Assembly: GCF_001424185.1 (NCBI RefSeq)
Contig: NZ_LMOM01000050.1
Coordinates: forward strand, 1-8,033
Origin: Deinococcus sp. Leaf326
Lineage (GTDB): Bacteria > Deinococcota > Deinococci > Deinococcales > Deinococcaceae
DNA length: 8,033 nt
Direction: 5' to 3'
Below, piece after piece: positions 1-5,348 of this stretch (positions are counted from its first letter, which is position 1; every line of letters starts with the position of its first letter). The position numbers were made by a program, and so were the translations under genes. The notes beneath the pieces are model-generated. The model was not told the DNA's origin, searched no databases, and worked only from the letters and a program-made list of their open reading frames with translations.

Positions 1-120
1 GGGAACTTCTGTGCGTCGAACGTGGACGAGCTCAAGGCCCGGTTGGTCAGGGCCTGGCAGCGCGTACGCTACATCCAGCTTCCACAGCACTTGATGGACT
101 CCAATTTATGCCGAGATCAA
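1..120 (+). mobile_element. Right end of IS630-type insertion sequence
   Basis: The right boundary is set at 120 by three observations. The last ten bases read inward as TTGATCTCGG, matching TTGATCACGG at the left end (7874-7883) at 9 of 10 positions. A TA follows at 121-122, as expected for the TA target of IS630/Tc1-type elements. Beyond it the host reading frame of the disrupted rep-like gene resumes exactly. Similarity between the two ends fades after the first ten bases, so the terminal repeat is short or imperfect. Confidence 0.75.
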
Positions 121-123
121 TAG
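1..123 (+). CDS. C-terminal end of IS630-type transposase (partial)
   Basis: An open frame enters at the first base and gives 40 residues before TAG at 121-123. It starts GNFCASNVDELKARL and ends LMDSNLCRDQ. A tail with 'LGNFCA...DELKARL...W..VRYI' is what I recall for the end of the DDE transposase domain of IS630-type elements, downstream of the catalytic residues; this comes from family memory, not a search. The catalytic DDE residues lie outside the window. The last sense codon, CAA at 118-120, is the last codon inside the element. The stop is made by the duplicated TA (121-122) plus a G from the interrupted gene. The frame matches the partial transposase start at 7912 in strand and family, so both are probably one element, but roughly 250 residues are absent between them. 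Confidence 0.75.
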   Translation, partial: GNFCASNVDELKARLVRAWQRVRYIQLPQHLMDSNLCRDQ

Positions 124-412
124 AGTCCAGCAGACCTAAGCGTTTGAGGTCTGCTAAGTGCTTGTAGAAGGTCACACGGGAGATGCCCAGATGCAACGCG
201 AGCAGCTCGACCGGCTGGTGAAAGACAACCTGAGCCACCTCTAGCGGCTGGTCCTTGGCCTGGAGTGTCTTCACAGCCACTGCATGAAGGGTCCGGTAAA
301 TCTGGGTGGCAGTATGCGCTAAAGGCTGTGCCAGTCGAGCTAAAACGCTATCAGGGGTGAGGGGAGAGGCTTGAAGTCGGACTGCTACGGTCTTGGGAAT
401 GGCATACGACAC
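121..412 (-). pseudogene. 5' half of IS-disrupted winged-helix Rep-like gene
   Basis: Minus-strand start is GTG at 412-410, with a GGGAAGGG Shine-Dalgarno-like stretch about nine bases upstream. Ninety-seven genuine residues run to codon TCT (124-122). After that the frame runs into antisense IS sequence for 24 junk residues and stops at 47-49. Residues about 68-92 (PVELLALHLGISRVTFYKHL) form a clear helix-turn-helix. The helical N-terminal part and HTH resemble proteins I recall on Deinococcus plasmids; a replication-initiator role is inference from plasmid context. Joined to 7872-7258 after removing the IS and one TA, the codons read GLLDS-RGHVSQYGHL in frame, giving 301 residues. As shown, the product would be truncated just after its DNA-binding helix. 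Confidence 0.75.
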
Positions 413-432
413 CTTGAACCGCCCTTCCCGAG

Positions 433-480
433 GCGTTTACACTTAGGGCCACTGTCCAGGTGGGCCGGGTGTGTTTACGC
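433..480. repeat. Paired GYGTTTACRC direct repeats
   Basis: GCGTTTACAC (433-442) and GTGTTTACGC (471-480) are ten-base repeats with two differences, 38 bases apart. They lie just upstream of the rep-like start at 412 and before the DUF262 promoter. Their position between divergent genes would suit a regulator or Rep binding site. With only two copies this is a weak call. Confidence 0.3.
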
Positions 481-499
481 ACTCGGTCTTTTTTGTGAC

Positions 500-527
500 T
501 TGAAGGTAACACGTCTCTCCGTAGGAT
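500..527 (+). promoter_or_regulatory. Promoter for DUF262 gene
   Basis: TTGAAG (500-505) and TAGGAT (522-527) are separated by 16 bases and resemble sigma-70 -35 and -10 boxes. Transcription would start near 534, leaving about 47 bases of leader before the ATG at 581. A perfect palindrome sits directly at the predicted start of transcription. Confidence 0.5.
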
Positions 528-535
528 GCGATAGG

Positions 536-549
536 GGGTGAGCTCACCC
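536..549. promoter_or_regulatory. Perfect 14-bp palindrome, possible operator
   Basis: GGGTGAGCTCACCC is fully self-complementary and lies just downstream of the putative -10 box (522-527). At this place a bound repressor would block initiation, or the RNA could fold locally. No matching site was seen elsewhere in the window, so the binding protein is unknown. Confidence 0.4.
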
Positions 550-580
550 GGCAACTAATGGTTCATCCCTATGGAGGCGT

Positions 581-2536
581 ATGAACGAACAACTTCAATC
601 ACTATCCAAGATATTTACAGAAAAAATACTTAGAATCCCAGATTATCAAAGAGGGTATGCGTGGAGTGAGAGAAATCTGTCAGACTTTTGGAACGATCTT
701 TTAATTCTAAAAGAGACTGATAATCATTATGCTGGAGTGTTGACTCTTGATGATGTCAGCGCACAAGATTGGCAAAATTGGGAAGAAGATGAGTGGATAA
801 TAAGGCATAAAAGCTATAAACCTTATCATGTTGTTGATGGTCAACAAAGACTAACAACTTCTTTAATATTGATACAATGCATAATAGAGAAACTTGATGA
901 CAATGATAAATTGAATTTCAATTCAAAAGAAGAAATAAGAAAAAAGTTCATATTTGAATCTAAGGACGAGGGCATATCCAGATCTTATCTATTCGGTTAT
1001 GAAAAGGATAATCCTAGTCATAATTGTTTGAAGATTAAAGTATTTGACGAACACTCTTTAGATCACACTTCCATAGAATCTACTATATACACTATTAATC
1101 TTTTAAACTCTAAAAGATTTTTCAAAAGTAAGCTAGATCAGCTTACCCTAACAGATATCGCAATTATCTATAAAAAGCTAACTCAAAACTTTCTATTTAA
1201 TATATACACTATTAGCAATGAGATAGACACATTCGTTTCATTTGAAACAATGAATAATAGAGGAAAACCCTTAAGTCATCTTGAACTCTTAAAGAATAGA
1301 CTAATCTATTTATCTACTAAAATTGATGCTTCTCCTACAGATCGGACTAAACTTAGAAGAGTAATTAATGACGCTTGGAAAAATATTTATCACTATCTTG
1401 GCAAAGATAGCAATATGCTATTAAGAGATGATGAGTTCCTATATTCTCATCATTTATTGTATTTTGCTCACTCTGGAGAGAATAGAGTTGACAGACTATT
1501 TAACACTTTCAATTCTGCAACAGATAATAAGTATAAAAAATTCCTATTAGAAGAATTATTTACTATCAACAATATTGATGATCATGGTGGAGAAGTTACA
1601 TTAGATTTCATACATAATTATGTTATGAGTCTCAATAAATCAATTCAAAGTTGGTTTAAAATCATGAATCCTTTACACAGCGATTTGAATCCTGTGGAAA
1701 AAGATGCATTGATTAAAATGAGAGAATTTGATCCTATAGTTCCAGAAAATACTCTTTTATTAGCCCTTTATATACAAGAAAAATCCTCAGATAATAGACG
1801 AGCATTCTTGGAATCATTCGAAAAACTTATGTTCTCCGCTAGAATATCATATCTGGGAGACTATGCTGAAGATCTTGTGAATTGGGCCTATGAACTGTTC
1901 AACAATAAAGATACTGCGATTAATTTATCACTTACTATGGATAGGATAGTTTCTAACGAACTTAATCACACTCAGATTTTATCATCTCTACTTCAATTTA
2001 GTAGAAATGGTAGAGGATTTTATAGATGGCATCTAACTAGACACATCTTACTAGAATTTGAAAGAGACTTAAAAGCTAAAAATAAGACTGGGGCAGATAA
2101 AATAACTTCTGAATGGTTATATAATTATGATATAGATAATAGCATTGAACACATTTACCCCCAAAATCCCAAACCAGACGGCTGGAGAACAGAATTTGAA
2201 GGTATTTCCTCTCGCGAAAAAAATATCCTCAAAAATACATTAGGCAATCTCGTCGCTATTAGCAAATCTAAAAACTCATCTCTTAAGAATTCATCCTTTG
2301 AAGAAAAGAAGGGTAGTAAATTAAAGGGTATAGGCTATAGATACGGCACATATTCAGAAATATCTTTATGTGATTATGATAAATGGGGACCGGAGGAAAT
2401 AATCAATAGAGGAATCAGCATACTTAAGTTTATGGAAAAAAGATGGAAGATAAAAATCGGTAATAATAATGATAAGATGAAAGTCCTCGGCGTAGATGGA
2501 GTCGCTAAAAAAATAGGCATGATTCCAAAAAAATAA
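581..2536 (+). CDS. DUF262/DUF1524 nuclease (GmrSD/SspE-like restriction)
   Basis: This 651-residue protein has the two-part layout of the GmrSD/SspE/BrxU-type family. The N-terminal DUF262 (ParB/Srx-like NTPase fold) shows IPDYQRGYAW at residues 19-28 and VVDGQQRLTT at 84-93, the nucleotide-handling motif. FETMNNRGKPLSHLELLKNR at 221-240 is also typical. The C-terminal DUF1524 (His-Me/HNH nuclease) shows SIEHIYPQNP at 521-530 and LGNLVAISKSKNSSLKN at 554-570 with a following F and K. Both halves look intact. Family members cleave invading DNA, often modified phage DNA; the target here cannot be read from sequence. The ATG at 581 follows GGAGG at 573-577, only three bases away. The gene is strikingly AT-rich (many AAA, AAT, TTA and ATA codons) against GC-rich neighbours, which suggests recent transfer. 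No partner dnd/ssp/brx genes are present. The gene has no obvious terminator. Confidence 0.9.
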   Translation: MNEQLQSLSKIFTEKILRIPDYQRGYAWSERNLSDFWNDLLILKETDNHYAGVLTLDDVSAQDWQNWEEDEWIIRHKSYKPYHVVDGQQRLTTSLILIQCIIEKLDDNDKLNFNSKEEIRKKFIFESKDEGISRSYLFGYEKDNPSHNCLKIKVFDEHSLDHTSIESTIYTINLLNSKRFFKSKLDQLTLTDIAIIYKKLTQNFLFNIYTISNEIDTFVSFETMNNRGKPLSHLELLKNRLIYLSTKIDASPTDRTKLRRVINDAWKNIYHYLGKDSNMLLRDDEFLYSHHLLYFAHSGENRVDRLFNTFNSATDNKYKKFLLEELFTINNIDDHGGEVTLDFIHNYVMSLNKSIQSWFKIMNPLHSDLNPVEKDALIKMREFDPIVPENTLLLALYIQEKSSDNRRAFLESFEKLMFSARISYLGDYAEDLVNWAYELFNNKDTAINLSLTMDRIVSNELNHTQILSSLLQFSRNGRGFYRWHLTRHILLEFERDLKAKNKTGADKITSEWLYNYDIDNSIEHIYPQNPKPDGWRTEFEGISSREKNILKNTLGNLVAISKSKNSSLKNSSFEEKKGSKLKGIGYRYGTYSEISLCDYDKWGPEEIINRGISILKFMEKRWKIKIGNNNDKMKVLGVDGVAKKIGMIPKK

Positions 2537-2604
2537 TCCATAATTAAAATGGTGTTGGTTGAGATATTCAACTTTCCCATCTTTAGCTTACTGCTTCAAA
2601 TCCA

Positions 2605-2630
2605 GGCATAGAAATGCCCCTACCACTGGG
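2605..2630. other. Tandem small hairpins after DUF262 gene
   Basis: GGCAT-AGAA-ATGCC (2605-2618) is a perfect five-base-pair stem with a tetraloop. CCCC-TACCACT-GGGG overlaps its end. They lie between the DUF262 stop and the stop of the minus-strand relic at 2664. They could end transcription from either side, but neither strand shows a clear T-run, so I do not call a terminator. Confidence 0.25.
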
Positions 2631-2663
2631 GTAAGGACTGGACAGGCGTAGAGCTGTTTGGGC

Positions 2664-2920
2664 TTACTTCTTGGTCGTGCGCACCGCCCTGGGCTTGGCC
2701 GTAGCCGGGGTGGGTGCAGCCTTTCTAGAGTTCCCAAGGGTCTGGCCCTTCTCGTAGCTAGAGGTCAACTTACGGCGGGTTTCCTCGACCATTGCGGCGA
2801 AGTCCACCTCACCAGCTTCGACGGCTTCCAGGCTGGCTTTAGGAACAGCAGCGCGGCGGTCGTGATCTGCCCGAAGCGTGCCGCAACCTTGACTGAGTTG
2901 GGGCAGCCTGACCGCTACAC
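2664..2920 (-). pseudogene. C-terminal relic of a GC-rich gene
   Basis: Reading the minus strand to TAA at 2666-2664 gives about 85 residues without a plausible start. The stretch includes VPKASLEAVEAGEVDFAAMV and an Ala/Pro/Lys tail ending PRAVRTTKK. Such a basic low-complexity tail is common in GC-rich bacterial DNA-binding proteins. The frame reaches a stop upstream with no ATG or GTG, and its 5' end is overrun by the promoter and start of the TIR-like gene at 2928. An internal ATG would leave only about 45 residues. I read it as the remains of a backbone gene decapitated when the AT-rich cargo arrived. The family is not recognised. Confidence 0.45.
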
Positions 2921-2921
2921 T
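2889..2921 (+). promoter_or_regulatory. Leaderless promoter for TIR-like gene
   Basis: TACACT (2916-2921) is a good -10 box ending six bases before the ATG at 2928, so the transcript would start at or next to the start codon, with no room for a Shine-Dalgarno site. The best -35 candidate is TTGACT (2889-2894), but the 21-base spacer is longer than ideal. The -10/ATG spacing is the main reason for choosing 2928 over the upstream ATG at 2658. Confidence 0.5.
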
Positions 2922-2927
2922 CTTCAG

Positions 2928-3884
2928 ATGACAGATAGTAAGGCGGAAGTCGTTAAGGCTGGGGCTGCATCAAAAACAGCTACGAATAATACCCAGAATG
3001 AAGAGCCCTTGGACTGTTTCGTCATTATGCCTATTAGTGACCAACAGGGGTACTCCCCCGGACACTTCACGCATGTATATAGGGACATTATCAAACCCGC
3101 GTGTCTAGCAGCCAACCTAAGACCACGCAGAGCCGATGAGAACGCAGGCACTAACATAATACAGCACGAAATACTTATCGAATTGCTTAGTGCACCTATC
3201 GCTATATGCGATCTGAGTAGCAGAAATCCAAACGTCATGTTTGAATTAGGGCTTAGGCAAGCATTTGATAAGCCAGTCATACTCATACAAGATGAATTGA
3301 CACCTCAAATATTCGATATCTCTATGCTCAGATATACAACATACAGAAGCAATCGTCTTTACAATGAAGTAGTAGAGGATCAGAAGAAAATCGCAGATGC
3401 TATTAGATCAACCATCAAAGATTCTAAATCCAATAAATCAGTCAATTCACTTATAAAACTTTTGTCAATCAATAAAGCTGTTTTAGAAGCTCCTTCAGAT
3501 GATGATGTAGAGAAGTTTGCATTAAAGTCTATGCAGCTACAACTAGATAGAATATCTGCTGATATCAATAGGCTCTCTCAAATTGATAATTCTAAAGATA
3601 CTGTTATGCCCTCCAGGCTAGTCACGAGAAAGTTTAGTCGTATTCCTTTTACTGAATCGGAGCTAATGCTCTCGAGAAAGATAAGTGGCTTGAAACCCAA
3701 AGATCAGCATATTGTACTTAGCAACGGCCGTCCTTATTTCCTACCACTGCTTATGACAAGAATTGTAGACAATTTAGATTTGGCCGACCCTTTCTACACA
3801 TTAAAGCCGAATAACATTTCTCTATCTGAATTCGTGAATGACTATCATAATGTCGTGGATGAAGTCTTAGCAGATATGGACTAA
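2928..3884 (+). CDS. TIR/nucleoside deoxyribosyltransferase-like defence protein
   Basis: The 318-residue product carries a Rossmann-like domain at about residues 28-165. Visible motifs are CFVIMPIS (30-37), an RAD near 68-70, and CDLSSRNPNVMFELGLRQAF (94-113) followed by KPVILI. The 'DLS..NPNV..ELG' signature is shared by nucleoside 2-deoxyribosyltransferase-like and TIR-like proteins. Glu106 is the likely catalytic acid, so cleavage of an N-glycosidic bond (for example in NAD or a nucleoside) is the inferred chemistry. Residues 190-222 look helical, perhaps coiled coil. The last 90 residues form a further domain I do not recognise. The frame is open from an ATG at 2658, but residues encoded there are the shadow of the minus-strand relic, GC-rich and unlike the family. 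Base composition becomes AT-rich within the gene. It stands alone, on the same strand as the DUF262 gene. Confidence 0.75.
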   Translation: MTDSKAEVVKAGAASKTATNNTQNEEPLDCFVIMPISDQQGYSPGHFTHVYRDIIKPACLAANLRPRRADENAGTNIIQHEILIELLSAPIAICDLSSRNPNVMFELGLRQAFDKPVILIQDELTPQIFDISMLRYTTYRSNRLYNEVVEDQKKIADAIRSTIKDSKSNKSVNSLIKLLSINKAVLEAPSDDDVEKFALKSMQLQLDRISADINRLSQIDNSKDTVMPSRLVTRKFSRIPFTESELMLSRKISGLKPKDQHIVLSNGRPYFLPLLMTRIVDNLDLADPFYTLKPNNISLSEFVNDYHNVVDEVLADMD

Positions 3885-3896
3885 ATAATAAATGTA

Positions 3897-4082
3897 TCAG
3901 CAAACAAACATTTCGTTACGCTGTGGGTTGGTTAGCTTCTCGACCTGCTCACTCAGTTTGAAATAAGGCATAAAGGTAGCGTATAAGCTCCATTCCGATA
4001 TAGCAACAGTGATAACCGAGAGTAAGACCAATTGGCGCGGGCTTAGAGCATGTACTGATGGTGCCGCCTCGCCACACTTCAT
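3897..4082 (-). CDS. Possible small single-pass membrane protein
   Basis: This 61-residue frame fills an otherwise empty gap and converges on the TIR-like gene with 12 bases between stops. Residues about 18-40 (LVLLSVITVAISEW plus an aromatic run) could form one membrane helix, followed by a polar tail. On the minus strand TAGTTT (4094-4089) lies six bases before the ATG, the same TANNNT-N6-ATG spacing as other genes here. No family is recognised. It may be chance, given its length and the lack of a strong -35 box. Confidence 0.35.
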   Translation of the reverse strand: MKCGEAAPSVHALSPRQLVLLSVITVAISEWSLYATFMPYFKLSEQVEKLTNPQRNEMFVC

Positions 4083-4108
4083 TTCAGGAAACTAAGGGCA
4101 ATACGCCC

Positions 4109-4119
4109 TATGCTATACT
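4109..4119 (+). promoter_or_regulatory. Extended -10 promoter of winged-helix gene leader
   Basis: The stretch holds TATGCT (4109-4114) overlapping TGC-TATACT (4111-4119), the latter an extended -10. No convincing -35 box is seen, as is usual for extended -10 promoters. Use of TATACT would start RNA near 4126 and give a leader of about 113 bases. Use of TATGCT would start at the ATG at 4120, giving a leaderless 23-codon reading frame. Confidence 0.5.
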
Positions 4120-4233
4120 ATGAATAAGGACATTAACGACATCATACCGGACAATAACTACCGATTCCCCGTCGTAGATGTCCTAACATAAAGAATAGGA
4201 TAACTAATACAGATAACCTATGAAAGGACATTA
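4118..4233 (+). promoter_or_regulatory. Leader with repeated AGGACAT and one ATGTCCT
   Basis: CTATGAA(TA)AGGACATTA occurs at 4118-4135 and again, without the TA, at 4218-4233, starting exactly 100 bases apart. The complement ATGTCCT lies between them at 4178-4184. It can pair with AGGACAT at 4127-4133 or at 4225-4231, but not both. The downstream copy contains the AAAGGA ribosome-binding sequence of the gene at 4239, ten bases before its ATG. The pairings would thus hide or free the ribosome site. The repeats are visible; the switching is inference. Confidence 0.4.
4120..4191 (+). CDS. Possible 23-codon leader peptide
   Basis: ATG at 4120 opens a frame of 23 codons, beginning MNKDINDII, that ends at TAA 4189-4191, 47 bases before the winged-helix gene. 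TATGCT ends five bases before it, allowing leaderless translation. The frame spans one arm of an inverted repeat, so ribosome movement through it could change leader folding. No sequence family is recognised, and it may be a chance frame. Confidence 0.25.
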   Translation: MNKDINDIIPDNNYRFPVVDVLT

Positions 4234-4238
4234 GATAC

Positions 4239-4907
4239 ATGACTAATACACGATCCAACGCATACTACATCAACGAAGTTATAGACAGTGGTATTCTAGC
4301 TTCAATCTCTTCAGCTCACGGGCAAGTTTACACGGCATATGTTCGCTACTCTAATGGCGGTGTAAACAACGCATTCCCCTCCCAAGATAAGTTGGCTGGT
4401 AATTTAGGACTGGATGTACGCACAATCAGACGAGCAATCAAGGAGCTAAGTAGCCTTGGATATATCAAACAGGTCAGCAGCGGCAAGGGCAAGGGTAGTA
4501 AGACCTCCAATCTGTTTACTGTAAACATGCCCAGCCAACTCGGCTTCCCCAAGAGTGCTACGCAAGCTCCAGTCCCGCCTTCAACTACTCCTACACCTGT
4601 TCAGCAGCCTAAGCCTCAACCTGCACCCGCAGCAGCTCCAGCACCTACACAGGTCGTACCTGCACCTTCTCCAGCTCCTACACTTCAGTCTGCCTCAATC
4701 TTAACGCTTGACCAGATCCAGCAGCTTAAGGATTTACATTGGGGCTTCAATTTAGATAGCCCTTCAATGATTGAGAAGCATCCTACTGTGGATAGCCTTA
4801 CTCGTTATGTAGAGAAGGTGGTCAGTCCTAGCAAGACTTTCGAGTCCATCTTGTTTGACCTTAAGATTGAGGCACTAGAACCCATCGAAGAAGAGCTACC
4901 CTTCTAA
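4239..4907 (+). CDS. Winged-helix protein with proline linker and SSB-like tail
   Basis: The 222 residues fall into three parts. Residues about 25-97 form a winged helix: FPSQDKLAGNLGLDVRTIRR (46-65) is a classic helix-turn-helix, followed by LGYIKQV and a basic KGKGSK wing, as in HTH_36-type replication proteins of phages and plasmids. Residues 105-150 are a Pro/Ala/Gln/Thr-rich flexible linker. Residues 152-222 form a small helical region ending EEELPF, which resembles the acidic Asp/Glu-rich, Pro-Phe tip of single-stranded DNA-binding proteins that docks replication and repair partners. ATG 4239 has AAAGGA ten bases upstream. A terminator follows directly, so the gene is monocistronic. A role in plasmid replication or its control is likely but inferred; it may serve alongside, or instead of, the IS-disrupted rep-like gene. 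Confidence 0.7.
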   Translation: MTNTRSNAYYINEVIDSGILASISSAHGQVYTAYVRYSNGGVNNAFPSQDKLAGNLGLDVRTIRRAIKELSSLGYIKQVSSGKGKGSKTSNLFTVNMPSQLGFPKSATQAPVPPSTTPTPVQQPKPQPAPAAAPAPTQVVPAPSPAPTLQSASILTLDQIQQLKDLHWGFNLDSPSMIEKHPTVDSLTRYVEKVVSPSKTFESILFDLKIEALEPIEEELPF

Positions 4908-4920
4908 GCCTTATCCATAT

Positions 4921-4961
4921 GCCCTCGATCTGCTTTAAGCAGGTTGGGGGCTTCTTGTGTT
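4921..4961 (+). terminator. Intrinsic terminator of winged-helix gene
   Basis: A 13-pair stem (4921-4933 with 4939-4951, three of the pairs G-U) closes a TTTAA loop. It is followed by TTCTTGTGTT. It starts 14 bases after the TAA of the winged-helix gene. Confidence 0.7.
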
Positions 4962-4990
4962 ATGTAAGGTCGTAAACGTAAGCCGCTCTC

Positions 4991-5019
4991 TTGACAAGTT
5001 CTATTCCCGAGCCTATCTT
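4991..5019 (+). promoter_or_regulatory. Orphan consensus promoter
   Basis: A perfect TTGACA -35 (4991-4996) and a TATCTT -10 (5014-5019) are separated by the ideal 17 bases. Transcription would begin near 5026. No large plus-strand gene lies downstream: only the tiny frame at 5082 and a hairpin at 5207-5226, then convergent minus-strand genes. It is the best -35 box noticed in the window. Confidence 0.6.
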
Positions 5020-5080
5020 GCCTTATCCCTTCCACAATCGAAACGGAGCAGACACCGACCCGGGTAGGGTAGACGGTAAA

Positions 5081-5115
5081 AATGTTCTGTAAGTGCGGCG
5101 GTGTGTGCCGCACCA
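5081..5115. repeat. 35-bp inverted repeat with hairpin, left copy
   Basis: It begins AATGTTCTGTAA and then forms GTGCGGC-loop-GCCGCAC (5093-5113), with loop GGTGTGT. Its reverse complement recurs at 7132-7166 with two mismatches, both within the loop. Flanks of the two copies do not match, and there is no evident target duplication. It could be a recombination or resolution site, an origin element, or the ends of an unknown mobile unit. Confidence 0.75.
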
Positions 5116-5231
5116 CACGCGACGAAGAGAAGAAGAGCAGTCGCCACCGACCGACCAAACGGAAGAGCAGGCCAGCCGACGGAGGGGACAAGACGGGGCC
5201 ACACCGAGAGGGGGCAATAGCCCTCTTGTGA
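5082..5231 (+). CDS. Possible tiny CxC protein or short RNA
   Basis: Downstream of the orphan promoter an ATG at 5082 opens 49 codons beginning MFCKCGGVCRTTRDEEKK, very rich in Arg and Lys, ending TGA 5229-5231. The C-K-C...C cluster could bind zinc, but there is no second knuckle. No good Shine-Dalgarno site is seen; TAGGG is too far. The first 33 bases are shared with the inverted repeat at 7132-7166, where the frame diverges, so the start may be a repeat rather than a gene. The alternative is a non-coding RNA of about 200 bases from 5026 to the hairpin at 5226. Confidence 0.3.
   Translation: MFCKCGGVCRTTRDEEKKSSRHRPTKRKSRPADGGDKTGPHREGAIALL
5207..5226 (+). terminator. Weak terminator-like hairpin of the short transcript
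   Basis: AGAGGG(GG)C-AATA-GCCCTCT forms seven pairs with a two-base bulge, then TGTGAAATAAATT. The T-run is poor, so it may only be a stabilising 3' hairpin. It closes the short transcription unit that starts near 5026. Confidence 0.35.
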
Positions 5232-5348
5232 AATAAATTACTTACCTGTAGCGTAAGTGCGTTTAATGCCGTCTGGATCGGCGTTATAGGGAGTAACCCT
5301 CGGGAAGATCTGCGAGGCCGCCTAGGGGGCATTCAGCGCCACTACGGG

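Noticed and set aside
47..120. 24-residue C-terminal tail of the rep-like 5' half
   Set aside because: It is antisense IS sequence read after the insertion point.
2658..2927. N-terminal 90-residue extension of the TIR-like protein from ATG 2658
   Set aside because: It is GC-rich, Arg/Gly-rich and unlike the family. It is the shadow of a better minus-strand frame, and a -10 box sits six bases before ATG 2928.
3890..3913. AAATGT...ACATTT as terminator of the TIR-like gene
   Set aside because: It has only a six-pair AT-rich stem with a twelve-base loop and no T-run.
4904..5332. 142-codon minus-strand frame
   Set aside because: It is a low-complexity product crossing a terminator, a consensus promoter and the inverted repeat, with no motif or start signal.
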